Below, piece after piece: positions 1 through 8,854 of a stretch of DNA of 64,000 bases. The notes beneath the pieces were generated by a model. It made no database searches. It was given only the letters and a program-made list of their open reading frames with translations, and was not told where the DNA came from. The stretch is taken from NCBI RefSeq assembly GCF_002287065.1, contig NZ_NSJZ01000001.1, positions 248,001 to 312,000 of the forward strand, written 5' to 3'. A program made the position numbers and the translations under genes. The stretch's first letter is position 1. Each line of letters starts with the position of its first letter. The stretch comes from Paracoccus salipaludis (GTDB lineage: Bacteria; Pseudomonadota; Alphaproteobacteria; Rhodobacterales; Rhodobacteraceae).

Positions 1-1140
1 TCGACCGTGAACTGCTCGGCCACCGTGTCGCGCTACATCGCCGAGCATTTCAACCGGCAGGGCGGCCTTCAGGGCTTCGCCAACGTGGACGGCGTCGTGG
101 CCCTGACCCACGGCAGCGGCTGCGCCATCGCCACCAAGGGCGAGGGCTACGAATACCTGACCCGCGTCATCAAGGGCTATGCCACGCATCCGAACTTTGG
201 CGGCATCCTGATGATCGGGCTGGGCTGCGAGGTGAACCAGATCCGCCCCATCATGGAGCATTACAAGCTGGAGGAAAGCGACCGCTTCCGCACCATGACC
301 ATCCAGCAGCTTGGCGGGACGCGCAAGACCATCGAGGCCGCCTGCGACATGATCCGCCAGATGCTGCCGCAGGTGAACGCCGCCCGGCGCAGCCCGCAGC
401 CGCTGCGCCATCTCAAGGTCGCGCTCGAATGCGGCGGGTCGGACGGCTATTCGGGGATCACCGCGAACCCGGCGCTGGGCGTCGCCTCGGACCTGCTGGT
501 GCGGCACGGCGCGACCACCGTCCTGTCCGAAACGCCCGAGATCTACGGCGCCGAGCACCTGCTGACGCGGCGCGCGAAGTCGCCCGAGGTCGCGCAGAAG
601 CTGCTGGACCGGATCGACTGGTGGCGCGACTACACCTCGCGCAACGGGGCCGAGCTGAACAACAACCCGTCCTTCGGGAACAAGGAAGGCGGGCTGACGA
701 CGATCCTGGAAAAGTCGCTGGGCGCGGTGGCCAAGGGCGGCTCGATGCCGCTGAACGCGGTCTATGAATATGCGGAACCCGTGACGGCGCAGGGGTTCAC
801 CTTCATGGACACGCCCGGCTACGACCCGGCCGCCGTGACGGGGCAGGTGGCGGGCGGATGCAACGTGGTGTGCTTCACCACCGGCCGGGGCTCGGTGTCC
901 GGCTGGAAGCCCGCGCCCACCATCAAGATCGCCACCAACACCGCCATGTACGAACACATGCGCGAGGACATGGACATCAACTGCGGCGACATCGCCCGCG
1001 GCACCGACACCATCGAGGCCGCAGGCAAGCGCATCTTCGACCTGATCCTCGCCGTCGCCTCGGGCGAACGCACCCTGTCCGAGCAGTTCGACTATGGCGA
1101 CAACGAGTTCGTCCCCTGGCAGGTCGGCGCGATCACCTGA
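1..1140 (+). CDS. uxaA: Altronate dehydratase (UxaA/GarD family), 3' part only
   Basis: The reading frame is open from the first base and stops at TGA 1138-1140, so the gene starts outside the window. About 379 residues are visible against roughly 490-500 for the full family, so the N-terminal SAF domain and early core are missing. Family features visible are the glycine-rich stretch with THGSGC near the start, ALECGGSDGYSGITANPA in the middle, and the C-terminal PTIKIATN and MDINCGD segments typical of UxaA/GarD enzymes. These dehydrate D-altronate (or a related aldarate) to 2-keto-3-deoxy-gluconate in hexuronate breakdown. A mannonate dehydratase of the parallel branch lies at 41471-42688, but the two are not in one operon here. 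Substrate assignment to altronate rather than galactarate is inferred. Confidence 0.85.
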   Translation, partial: STVNCSATVSRYIAEHFNRQGGLQGFANVDGVVALTHGSGCAIATKGEGYEYLTRVIKGYATHPNFGGILMIGLGCEVNQIRPIMEHYKLEESDRFRTMTIQQLGGTRKTIEAACDMIRQMLPQVNAARRSPQPLRHLKVALECGGSDGYSGITANPALGVASDLLVRHGATTVLSETPEIYGAEHLLTRRAKSPEVAQKLLDRIDWWRDYTSRNGAELNNNPSFGNKEGGLTTILEKSLGAVAKGGSMPLNAVYEYAEPVTAQGFTFMDTPGYDPAAVTGQVAGGCNVVCFTTGRGSVSGWKPAPTIKIATNTAMYEHMREDMDINCGDIARGTDTIEAAGKRIFDLILAVASGERTLSEQFDYGDNEFVPWQVGAIT

Positions 1141-1152
1141 CGGGCGGGACGG

Positions 1153-1764
1153 TCAGCCCGCCCGGCCCTTGCGCCCCAGCATCCGCGCCAGCGTGCCGTC
1201 GCGCCACATGGACTCGTGGACGCCGACCATGACGATGTGCCCTGCGACAAGGATCGCCAGCAGCCAGCCCAGTTCGCCATGCAGCAGGCCGCCCAGATTG
1301 ACCATCCAGCCGATCGGCGGCTCTTGCGCGGGGAAGATCGTGAAGCCGAAGGGCGCGAAGACCCGGTCGTTGCCATAGGCCCGCAGCAGCGCGATCGTGG
1401 GCACCGCCAGCATGACGACATACAGCGCTGCGTGCCCCAGCGAGGCCGCGCGGCCCCAGAAGTGATGGCCGTGGGTCGGCCGGTTCTTCCGGTTCGACCA
1501 GGCCCACAGCGCGCGGATGACGATCAGGACGAACAGGATCGTGCCCACCGGCTGGTGAAAGGCGACAAAGGGCGAAAGCCAAGGCTGCTTGTCGAAGATC
1601 AGCCGCAGGCCCATGCCGACGAACTGGTACAGGACCAGAACCGCGATGGTCCAGTGAAGGAAGCGGCTCATCCGGCCATAAACGGCATGGGTGTCGCGGA
1701 AGGGCAGGGGGCTGCCGGCATTGCCCCGCCCGGCTGTCTGGATCGCCTGTTGCGAGTCTGTCAT
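1153..1764 (-). CDS. Cytochrome b561 family membrane protein
   Basis: A 203-residue protein with about four hydrophobic helices and histidines in the contexts RFLHWT, AFHQPVG, LHGELGW and GHIVMVGVHE, which fit the haem-ligand pattern of the bacterial cytochrome b561 / YodB family. Such proteins are inner-membrane di-haem electron carriers oxidising quinol or passing electrons to periplasmic acceptors. I start at MTDSQQ (ATG 1764), preceded by an AGGGG stretch. An ATG at 1791 in the same frame is the alternative. The gene faces away from the siderophore operon and shares its upstream region. Its partner is not visible, so the function stays general. Confidence 0.8.
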   Translation of the reverse strand: MTDSQQAIQTAGRGNAGSPLPFRDTHAVYGRMSRFLHWTIAVLVLYQFVGMGLRLIFDKQPWLSPFVAFHQPVGTILFVLIVIRALWAWSNRKNRPTHGHHFWGRAASLGHAALYVVMLAVPTIALLRAYGNDRVFAPFGFTIFPAQEPPIGWMVNLGGLLHGELGWLLAILVAGHIVMVGVHESMWRDGTLARMLGRKGRAG

Positions 1765-1840
1765 CTGAAGCCCCTGCGGTTGTCCATGCATGAGGGAACC
1801 ATACCGCCGATTCCGGCGCAGGTCCAAAGGGCTGGCGGAA

Positions 1841-1872
1841 AGTTGACTAAATTCGTCGCCGGGAATAAGCCG
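1841..1872 (+). promoter_or_regulatory. Candidate promoter/iron operator upstream of the DHB-AMP ligase
   Basis: TTGACT at 1843-1848 could serve as a -35 element, but a good -10 is not obvious. The overlapping TGACTAAATTCGTCG is one base off the TGA-N9-TCA layout reported for the RirA iron-responsive operator, and a full match occurs at 8764-8778. Weak evidence; the placement in the divergent gap before an iron-acquisition operon is the main argument. Confidence 0.25.
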
Positions 1873-1907
1873 CCCCCTGCGGATGCGCCGCGCGCCCGAG
1901 GCTCTCG

Positions 1908-3530
1908 ATGGATGACTTTTCGACTGACATTCCCCGCCAGGTCTGGCCGGAGGATTTCGCAGCCCGCTACCGCGCCAGGGGCTACTGGCGCGGCGAGACA
2001 TTCGGGGATGTCCTGCGCGCCCGCGCCGCCGAGCATCCCAGCCGCGTCGCGGTGACGGCGGGCGAGGTGAACCTCAGCTACGCCGATCTCCTGTCGCGGG
2101 CCGAGTCCGCCGCCGCAGGATACCTGTCGCTCGGCCTTCGGCCGGGCGATCGCGTGATCGTGCAGCTTCCGAACGTCGCGGCCTTCCTGCCCTCGGTCTT
2201 CGGCCTGTTCCTGGCCGGGCTGGTCCCCGTCTATGCGCTGCCCGCGCATCGGCGGACCGAACTGATCCACTTCGCCCGCCGTGCCGGCGCCCGCGCGCTG
2301 GTCATCACCGAGCGTTTCGAGGGCTTCGACTACACCGCCCTTGCCGCCGAGGTGCAGGCCGAGGTGCCGAAGCTTGAGCACATCATTGTCGCGGGCGAAC
2401 TGGGGCCGTTCGAGGGCGTCCCCGCCCCGGCCGGGCTGCCGCAGGTGGACCCATCCCAAGTCGCCTTTCTTCAGATTTCCGGCGGCTCTACCGGCCTGTC
2501 CAAGCTGATCCCCCGCACCCACGACGACTACATCTACAGCTTCCGCGCCAGCGCCGAGATCTGCGGGCTGGGGCCGGAATCGGTCTATCTCTGCGCTCTG
2601 CCGGCCGCGCACAACTTTCCCATGAGCTCGCCGGGCATCTTCGGAACGCTTCATGCCGGGGGCAGGGTGGTCATGTGCCCCAACCCGAACCCCGAGACGG
2701 CCTTTTCGCTGATTGCCCGCGAGCGCGTCACGATCACCGGCGTCGTGCCCCCCCTCGCGCTGCTGTGGATGGAAGCCGCGCCGAAGACCCGCCACGACAT
2801 CTCCAGCCTTCAGGTCCTTCAGGTCGGTGGCGCCAAGTTCATGCCCGAGGCGGCGGCGCGGGTGCGCCCGACCCTGGGCTGCACGCTGCAGCAGGTCTTC
2901 GGGATGGCCGAGGGGCTGGTGAACTACACCCGCCTCGACGACCCCGAGGAGATCGTCGTCAATACCCAGGGCCGTCCGATCAGCGAGGATGACGAGGTGC
3001 TGGTGCTGGACGACGCGGGCAACCCCGTGCCGGACGGCATCCCCGGTCATCTGCTGGCCCGCGGCCCCTACACGATCCGCGCATATCACAACGAACCGGC
3101 GGCGAACGCGCGCAGCTTCACCCCCGACGGCTTCTACCGCACCGGCGACATCGTCAGGCGCCTGCCCGGCGGCTACCTGTCCGTGCAGGGCCGTGCCGGC
3201 GACCACATCAACCGCGCGGGCGAGAAGATCTCGGCCGAGGAGGTCGAGGACCACCTGCTCGCCCATCCGCAGGTCTACGACGCGACGGTGGTGTCCATCC
3301 CCGACCCGCATCTGGGCGAGCGCATCTGCGCCTTCGTCATCCCGCGCGAACCGCGCCCCCGCGCGCCCGAGATCAAGGCCTTTGTCCGCGCCCGCGGCAT
3401 CGCCGAGTTCAAGGTGCCCGACCAGATCGTCTTTGTCCCTTCGTTCCAGACCACCGCCGTGGGCAAGGTCAGCCGCAACGTGCTGCGGGCCGAACTTCGC
3501 GCGCGCTACCTCGCCGAGGAAAACACATGA
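1908..3530 (+). CDS. entE: 2,3-dihydroxybenzoate-AMP ligase (EntE/DhbE type)
   Basis: A 540-residue stand-alone adenylation enzyme that activates an aryl acid and loads it onto a carrier protein for siderophore synthesis. Visible motifs are the P-loop GGSTGLSK (about residues 192-199), the YRTGDIVRR signature, the hinge after [15 protein letters not shown], and the C-terminal GKVSR lysine. The aryl-acid pocket reads [11 protein letters not shown], with Asn236 and Ser241 matching the residues that select 2,3-dihydroxybenzoate in DhbE. Salicylate enzymes differ there. GAGG precedes ATG 1908. The stop overlaps the start of the aryl carrier protein (ATGA), so the two are translationally coupled. 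It is the first gene of the biosynthetic operon. Confidence 0.92.
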   Translation: MDDFSTDIPRQVWPEDFAARYRARGYWRGETFGDVLRARAAEHPSRVAVTAGEVNLSYADLLSRAESAAAGYLSLGLRPGDRVIVQLPNVAAFLPSVFGLFLAGLVPVYALPAHRRTELIHFARRAGARALVITERFEGFDYTALAAEVQAEVPKLEHIIVAGELGPFEGVPAPAGLPQVDPSQVAFLQISGGSTGLSKLIPRTHDDYIYSFRASAEICGLGPESVYLCALPAAHNFPMSSPGIFGTLHAGGRVVMCPNPNPETAFSLIARERVTITGVVPPLALLWMEAAPKTRHDISSLQVLQVGGAKFMPEAAARVRPTLGCTLQQVFGMAEGLVNYTRLDDPEEIVVNTQGRPISEDDEVLVLDDAGNPVPDGIPGHLLARGPYTIRAYHNEPAANARSFTPDGFYRTGDIVRRLPGGYLSVQGRAGDHINRAGEKISAEEVEDHLLAHPQVYDATVVSIPDPHLGERICAFVIPREPRPRAPEIKAFVRARGIAEFKVPDQIVFVPSFQTTAVGKVSRNVLRAELRARYLAEENT

Positions 3531-3757
3531 TCACCAAGGACCGGATGCGCGCCGACATCGCGAAGATTCTGCACATGGACGCCGGGGACGTGCAGGACGA
3601 CGACAACCTGCCCGACCTCGGGCTGGATTCGCTGCGGCTGATGAAGCTGGTGCTGGGATGGGAGGAAGCGGGGCTCAAGGCCGACTTCGGCCTGTTCGCG
3701 GAACATGGCACGCTGGGCGAATGGTGGCAGGCCATCGAAGCGCAGCAGGCGGGCTGA
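3527..3757 (+). CDS. Stand-alone aryl carrier protein for DHB
   Basis: A 76-residue carrier domain with LGLDSLRLM, in which Ser35 would receive phosphopantetheine. The C-terminal [14 protein letters not shown] resembles the aryl-carrier half of EntB rather than peptidyl carrier domains. In Escherichia and Vibrio this domain is fused to isochorismatase (EntB/VibB). Here it is a free protein, overlapping entE by four bases and ending one base before the NRPS start. It would hold the dihydroxybenzoyl thioester made by EntE and donate it to the condensation domain of the next gene. The isochorismatase activity must be elsewhere in the genome or absent. Confidence 0.88.
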   Translation: MITKDRMRADIAKILHMDAGDVQDDDNLPDLGLDSLRLMKLVLGWEEAGLKADFGLFAEHGTLGEWWQAIEAQQAG

Positions 3758-3758
3758 C

Positions 3759-6700
3759 ATGGGGGGCAGGGGCGGCGCGGCGCTGACCGAGGCGCAGGAA
3801 GGGCTGTGGTATTTCCAGGCGCTTGACCCCGCCAACCCGATCCTGAACACCGGCCAGTACCTCGACCTGCGCGGCCCCGTGGACGACGCGGCGCTGCGCG
3901 AGGCCGTCGCCCGCACGGTCGCCGAAAGCGAGGCGCTGCGGCTGCGCTTCCGTCCCGTCGCGGGGGGCGCGGTGCAGGTCCCGGGCGATGCGCCCGAGCT
4001 TGCATGGGCCGACCTTTCCGGCTTTCCGGACCCTCGGGCCGAGGCGGTGCGCCGCATGGCCGAGGACAGCGCCCGCCCCCTGGACCTGTCGGCCGAGCCG
4101 GCGGCCGCCTTTGCGCTCTACCGCCTCGGGCCGGACCGGCACCTTCTTTACGAGCGCATCCACCACCTCGCCATCGACGGCTACGGCATGGTGCTGGTGA
4201 CGAACCGGATCGCAGAGCATTACTCGGCGCTGGTGAACGGCACCGTGGCGCCCGCGCCTTTTCCGCCCTTGTCCCGCGCCGACGAGGCGGATGCGGCTTA
4301 CCGCCATTCGCCCAGGCGCGCCGAGGATGCCGCCTGGTGGCGCGCGGCGATGCAGGGGATGCCCGAGGCCACCGGCCCCGCGCCCGGGCGCGCCGTCAGC
4401 GGCGCAACCTTTCTGCGCGAAGACCGCTGGCTGCCCGGCGACCTGCTGGGGGCCCTGGCCGATTGGTCCGATACGCATCGCCTCAACTGGACCGACGTGC
4501 TGACCGCGCTGACCGGCGCCTACCTGTCCCGCTGGACGGGCGGAGAAGTCGTCGCGGGCCTGCCCTTCATGGCGCGCATGGGCCGCCCCATCGCCCGCAT
4601 CCCGTGCATGGCGATGAACGTCCTGCCCCAGCGCATCCGCCCTGACGAGGACGCCGCGCTGGCCGACTGGATCACCCCTCTTGCCACCGAGATGCGCGAG
4701 GCCCGCAAGCACGGCCTTTACCGCAGCGAGCAACTGCGCCGCGACCTCGGCCTGATCGGCGTGGCGCGCAGGCTTCATGGCCCGCTGATCAACGTCCAGC
4801 CCTTCGACCGGCCGCCGGGCTTCGCGGGGCTGGAGGTCGGGCTGCATATCCTCGGCGCAGGGGCGGTGGACGACCTGACGCTGACCTTCCGGGGCGATCC
4901 CGCCTCGGGGATGCTGTTCGAGGTGGACGCGAACCCCGCCCTCTACTCGCCCGAGGACGTGGCCGGCCACGCCGCGCGCCTGCCGGTGTTCCTCGCCGCC
5001 GCGCTGGCCGAGGGCCGCCTTGCCCCCGTCCCGACCGCCACGCCCGACGAGATCGCGGCGACCGAGGCCCTGACTGCCGCCGCCGTCCACCCGGTCCCCG
5101 ACACCACGCTGACCGCGCTGATCGAGGCGCAGATGCAGGCCACGCCCGGCGCGCCCGCGCTGGTCTTCGGGGACGCGACGCTCAGCTATGCCGACCTCGA
5201 CCGCCGCAGCGCCGCCCTGGCCGGGCGGCTGGCCGAACTGGGCGCCGGGCCCGAGACCATCGTGGCCGTCGCGCTCGACCGCTCGCTGGAACTGTCCTTT
5301 GCGCTGGTCGCCATCCTGCGCGCGGGCGCGGCCTACCTGCCGCTCGACCCGGACCACCCGCCGGAACGCCTCGCCCGCATCCTCGACCGTGCCGCGCCGG
5401 TGGTGCTGCTGACCTCGCCGGATCTTGCAGGCCGCTTCCCTGATCCCGGGCAATCCGACGATGCCCCCCGCCGCCTTCTGACCACCGACTGGCCGCAGGA
5501 GGGCCGCGCGCCGGATACCCCGCCGCAGCCCGGCAACATGGCCTATGTCATCTACACCTCGGGCTCGACCGGCGAGCCGAAGGGCGTCGTCATCGAGCAC
5601 CGGGCCATCGTCAACCGCCTGCTGTGGATGCGCGACCACTACGGCTTCACCCCGCAGGACCGCATCCTGCAGAAGACGCCCGCGACCTTCGACGTCTCGG
5701 TGTGGGAGTTCTTCCTGCCCTACATCGCCGGCGCCACGCTGGTCATGGCGCCGCCCGGCGCGCACCGCGACCCCACGGCGCTGGCGGGCGAGATCCGCCG
5801 CCACGCGATCACCACGGCGCATTTCGTGCCCTCGATGCTGTCGGCCTTCCTGGCCGCGCCCGCATCCCAAGGCATCCGCATGGCCCGCGTCTTCTGCTCG
5901 GGCGAGGAACTGACGGCGGAACTGCGCGACCGCTTCCATGCGCGCGTCACCGCCGGGCTGCACAACCTTTACGGCCCGACCGAGGCGGCGGTGGATGTCA
6001 GTTACTGGGCCGCCGCGCCAGGGGACAGCTCGAACCCGCTGCCGATCGGCTGGCCGGTCTGGAACACCCGGCTTGCCGTGCTGGACGACCGGCGCCGGCC
6101 GGTACCGCCGGGCCTGCCGGGGAACCTGTATCTGGGCGGCGTGCAACTGGCGCGCGGCTATCTGGGGCGCGACGACCTGACGGCGGAACGCTTCATCATC
6201 GGCCCGGACGGGCAGAGGCTTTATGCCACGGGCGACCTTGCGCGGCTGCGCCACGACGGGGCGGTGGTGTATCTCGGCCGCTCGGACCATCAGGTGAAGA
6301 TCCGCGGGTTGCGGATCGAACTGGGCGAGATCGAGGCCGCGATCATGGGCTGTGGCCTCGCGCGCGAGGCGGTGGTGCTGGCGCGCGAGGACCGGGGCGA
6401 CAAGCGCCTGGTGGCCTATGTGGTCCCGCAGGACGGCTGGTCGGAACAGGCGGCGGCTGCGTATCTGGCCGCCCGGCTGCCCGCCTACATGGTGCCGCAG
6501 GCATGGGTCACGCTGGACGCGCTGCCGGTGACGCCGAACGGCAAGCTCGACCGGAAGGCGCTGCCCGCCCCTCGCTTCGCGCAGGCGGGCCGGGCGGCGG
6601 AAACCCCCGCCGAAACGCTGCTGGCGCGGCTTTACGCCGAAATCCTCGCGCTGCCCGAGCCACCCCCGGCCGAGGCGGATTTCTTCGCGCTGGGCGGCGA

Positions 6701-7649
6701 CTCGCTGTCGGCCGTCCGCCTGTCCCTGCGGATCGAGGAGGAAACCGGCCGCGATCCCGGCCTGGGCGCGATCTTCGAGCATCCGGTGGTCGCGGCGCTG
6801 GCCCGCGTGATCGAGGGCGGGGTCACCACCGGCGGCCTTTCGCCCCTGCTGCTGCTGGCCGAGGGCGATCCCACGCAGCCGCCGCTGTTCCTGATCCACC
6901 CGGCGGGCGGCCTTGGCTGGGGCTATCGCCGCCTCGCCCTTGCCCTTGCGCCCGCGCGCCGCGTCTGGGCGATCCAGCATCCGGGGCTGGACCCGCATCA
7001 TCCGCTGCCGGAAAGCCTTTCCGCACTGGCCGCCGATTACGCGCGCCGCATCGCCGAACTGGTGCCGGAAGGTCCCGTGCATCTGGCCGGCTGGTCGGTC
7101 GGCGGCGTCATCGCGCAAGAAATGGCGGCGGCCCTGTCCGACATGGGCCGCGAGGTCGGCATGGTCGCGGCGCTCGACAGCTACCCGGCCGACGTCTGGC
7201 GGGCCGAGCCGGACCCCGATCCGGTGTCCGCCCTGCGCGCGCTGCTGGCCATCGCGGGCCACGATCCCGAGGCGCATGCGGACCTCGACACCCGCGAGAA
7301 GGTCGTAGGCTTCCTAAAGGCCGGGGACACGGCCCTGGGTGCGCTGCCCGAACGGGTGCTGGACGGCGTGGTGCGGGTCGTGACCGACACCTCGGGCCTT
7401 GTCCGGCGCCATCACCACCGCCCGCACCCCGGCACCTTGACCCATGTCCGCGCGGGGCTAGGGCACGGCGACCGCCACCTGACCGCCCAACTGTGGCGCC
7501 CCTACGGCGAAGTCGATGCGCTGGAGGTGCCATTCCTGCACCCCCAGATGATCTCGCCCGAGGCGGTGGTCCTGATCGCGCCGATGCTCAGGGCCGCGAT
7601 GGACCGGGCGCAGCATCGTGCTTCGCCCCGGTCAGCAGCGGCGGAGTGA
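3759..7649 (+). CDS. entF: Catecholate siderophore NRPS, C-A-T-TE (EntF type)
   Basis: About 1,296 residues, essentially the length of E. coli EntF, with the same domain order. The condensation domain has HHLAIDG (His135, His136, Asp140). The adenylation domain has YTSGSTGEPKG from about residue 599 and ends in NGKLDRKALP. The thiolation domain has GGDS (Ser982), and the thioesterase has GWSVGG (Ser1113). Read by alignment to EntF, the specificity positions are D-V-W-H-F-S-L-V-D plus the terminal K, the serine code. The protein would join DHB from the upstream carrier to serine and release or cyclise the product. I start at ATG 3759, one base after the carrier stop; an upstream in-frame ATG at 3705 lies inside the carrier gene. 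No MbtH-like protein is visible nearby. The product could be enterobactin-like or a linear DHB-serine compound. Confidence 0.92.
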   Translation: MGGRGGAALTEAQEGLWYFQALDPANPILNTGQYLDLRGPVDDAALREAVARTVAESEALRLRFRPVAGGAVQVPGDAPELAWADLSGFPDPRAEAVRRMAEDSARPLDLSAEPAAAFALYRLGPDRHLLYERIHHLAIDGYGMVLVTNRIAEHYSALVNGTVAPAPFPPLSRADEADAAYRHSPRRAEDAAWWRAAMQGMPEATGPAPGRAVSGATFLREDRWLPGDLLGALADWSDTHRLNWTDVLTALTGAYLSRWTGGEVVAGLPFMARMGRPIARIPCMAMNVLPQRIRPDEDAALADWITPLATEMREARKHGLYRSEQLRRDLGLIGVARRLHGPLINVQPFDRPPGFAGLEVGLHILGAGAVDDLTLTFRGDPASGMLFEVDANPALYSPEDVAGHAARLPVFLAAALAEGRLAPVPTATPDEIAATEALTAAAVHPVPDTTLTALIEAQMQATPGAPALVFGDATLSYADLDRRSAALAGRLAELGAGPETIVAVALDRSLELSFALVAILRAGAAYLPLDPDHPPERLARILDRAAPVVLLTSPDLAGRFPDPGQSDDAPRRLLTTDWPQEGRAPDTPPQPGNMAYVIYTSGSTGEPKGVVIEHRAIVNRLLWMRDHYGFTPQDRILQKTPATFDVSVWEFFLPYIAGATLVMAPPGAHRDPTALAGEIRRHAITTAHFVPSMLSAFLAAPASQGIRMARVFCSGEELTAELRDRFHARVTAGLHNLYGPTEAAVDVSYWAAAPGDSSNPLPIGWPVWNTRLAVLDDRRRPVPPGLPGNLYLGGVQLARGYLGRDDLTAERFIIGPDGQRLYATGDLARLRHDGAVVYLGRSDHQVKIRGLRIELGEIEAAIMGCGLAREAVVLAREDRGDKRLVAYVVPQDGWSEQAAAAYLAARLPAYMVPQAWVTLDALPVTPNGKLDRKALPAPRFAQAGRAAETPAETLLARLYAEILALPEPPPAEADFFALGGDSLSAVRLSLRIEEETGRDPGLGAIFEHPVVAALARVIEGGVTTGGLSPLLLLAEGDPTQPPLFLIHPAGGLGWGYRRLALALAPARRVWAIQHPGLDPHHPLPESLSALAADYARRIAELVPEGPVHLAGWSVGGVIAQEMAAALSDMGREVGMVAALDSYPADVWRAEPDPDPVSALRALLAIAGHDPEAHADLDTREKVVGFLKAGDTALGALPERVLDGVVRVVTDTSGLVRRHHHRPHPGTLTHVRAGLGHGDRHLTAQLWRPYGEVDALEVPFLHPQMISPEAVVLIAPMLRAAMDRAQHRASPRSAAAE

Positions 7650-7839
7650 AGGCCAGCGCGAAGACCCCGCAGGCCAGCCCGCCGATCAGCCAGGCAATGC
7701 CCGGCAGGATCGCGTTTGCGTCCGCCCGCAGCTCGGCAATCCCGCGTGGGATGTAATCGCCCGGGACCCCCTGCCAGACCTGCACCGCGCCGATCAGCCC
7801 GAAGAACATCCCGGCAGCCACGAGGACATCTCTTGTCAT
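7588..7839 (-). CDS. Small two-helix membrane protein, unknown function
   Basis: An 83-residue reading frame, MTRDVLVAAGMFF..., with two hydrophobic segments (about residues 5-22 and 43-65) separated by a polar loop. A strong GGGGAGG lies upstream of ATG 7839. Its last 62 bases run antisense over the end of the NRPS gene. It lies 53 bases downstream of the esterase gene on the same strand and may be co-transcribed with it. I do not recognise a family. The ribosome-binding site and the hydrophobic pattern are the reasons for calling it. Confidence 0.5.
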   Translation of the reverse strand: MTRDVLVAAGMFFGLIGAVQVWQGVPGDYIPRGIAELRADANAILPGIAWLIGGLACGVFALAFTPPLLTGAKHDAAPGPSRP

Positions 7840-7892
7840 CTTCCACGACCTCCCCTTTCCGGCCGTGGTGACAGGGGACCGTCGAGATCGCG

Positions 7893-8741
7893 TCAAGCCC
7901 CGGCCGCGAAGCGGATCGCCAGCGGCAGCGATCCCGCGATCGTCTCGATATGCCGCAGGCCCGGCAGGACATGCACCTGCGGATCAAGCCCCGGATGGCG
8001 GCGCAGGCTGTCCACGAAGTCCATGGTCGCGGGCGCCGGCCCGTCTGGCGGCGGCCCGTCCGAGCCCGATCGCTTTTCACGGTCCCCCAGCGCCACCAGC
8101 AGGGGCGGCCTGGCCTTCGGGTCCGCACCTGCGGCAACGCGGCGGATCAGCGCCTCGTCCCACCAGATCGAGGGGCTGATCGCGGCGAAGCGGGCAAAGC
8201 TGCCCGGCCGCCTCAGCGCCGCATACAGCGTGAACAGCCCGCCGAAGCTGTGGCCCCAGAGCGTCCGGCGTGACGGATCGACGCGCAGCCCGTCCTCGGC
8301 CGCGGCGCGCAGCACGCCCGTCAGGCGGTCGAGGAACTGCGCGGCGCCCCCCGCCATGCGGCCCTCATGGACAGGATCGGGGCGGATGCCGTCGCCGGGC
8401 CCGTCCGGCGCGGTGAAGTCGAAGGTGCGCTGCTCGCGCGCGAACTGGCGGTCGGTGTCATAGCCGATGCCCACAAGCGCCAGACCCTCGGCCTGCGCCA
8501 GATGGTCGGGCGTCAGGAAGTCGAAGGCCGCGTTTCCGTCCAGCAGGTACAGCACCGGCCAGCCGCCCGACGGGGCCGGGCCGCGCGGCGTCGCGATGAA
8601 CAGCCGGTGCCCGGGACCCGCCGCCACGCCCTTCTGCGACAGGGCATGGGTGGGATGCCCCGCCTCGAAGATCGCCAGCCGCGCCTCGGCCCGCGCATGA
8701 TCCGGGCCCACGCGCCCGATTGCACCGGTCGTCTTCTCCAT
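7893..8741 (-). CDS. Fes/IroE-type siderophore esterase (alpha/beta hydrolase)
   Basis: A 282-residue esterase D/IroE-like hydrolase. The nucleophile elbow is GHSFGG (Ser165), the oxyanion region contains PVLYLLDGNAAFD, and a late histidine sits in GLRHIET. Such enzymes hydrolyse the ester bonds of tri-catecholate siderophores so iron can be released. No signal peptide is evident, so a cytoplasmic Fes-like role is more likely than a periplasmic one. It is divergent from the beta-propeller gene and shares with it an iron-type operator candidate at 8764-8778. On its own strand TATAAT (8786-8781) is a plausible -10 box. Confidence 0.82.
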   Translation of the reverse strand: MEKTTGAIGRVGPDHARAEARLAIFEAGHPTHALSQKGVAAGPGHRLFIATPRGPAPSGGWPVLYLLDGNAAFDFLTPDHLAQAEGLALVGIGYDTDRQFAREQRTFDFTAPDGPGDGIRPDPVHEGRMAGGAAQFLDRLTGVLRAAAEDGLRVDPSRRTLWGHSFGGLFTLYAALRRPGSFARFAAISPSIWWDEALIRRVAAGADPKARPPLLVALGDREKRSGSDGPPPDGPAPATMDFVDSLRRHPGLDPQVHVLPGLRHIETIAGSLPLAIRFAAGA

Positions 8742-8763
8742 CCTCGCCCTCGGGGTAGTTAGT

Positions 8764-8778
8764 TGACAGTGACGATCA
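8764..8778. promoter_or_regulatory. Candidate RirA-type iron box TGA-N9-TCA
   Basis: The 15 bases TGACAGTGACGATCA lie between the divergent esterase and beta-propeller genes. They overlap TTGACA (8763-8768) and lie next to TATACT / TATAAT on the two strands (8781-8788). The arrangement fits an iron-responsive repressor site blocking both promoters. The motif is short and expected by chance many times in 64 kb; the position is what makes it notable. Confidence 0.35.
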
Positions 8779-8854
8779 GGATTATACTCATGCGCCGCAT
8801 CCAGCCAGATCGGACTGCCGGTTCAGCCATTTCGGATCAACAAAGGAGATCGTC

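Noticed and set aside
1791..1791. Earlier ATG start for cytochrome b561
   Set aside because: It adds a nine-residue non-hydrophobic extension without a better ribosome-binding site than ATG 1764.
3675..7277. A 1,200-codon open frame antisense to the NRPS gene
   Set aside because: It is a high-GC shadow frame: arginine-, glycine- and alanine-rich with no domain pattern, while the opposite strand encodes a complete four-domain NRPS.
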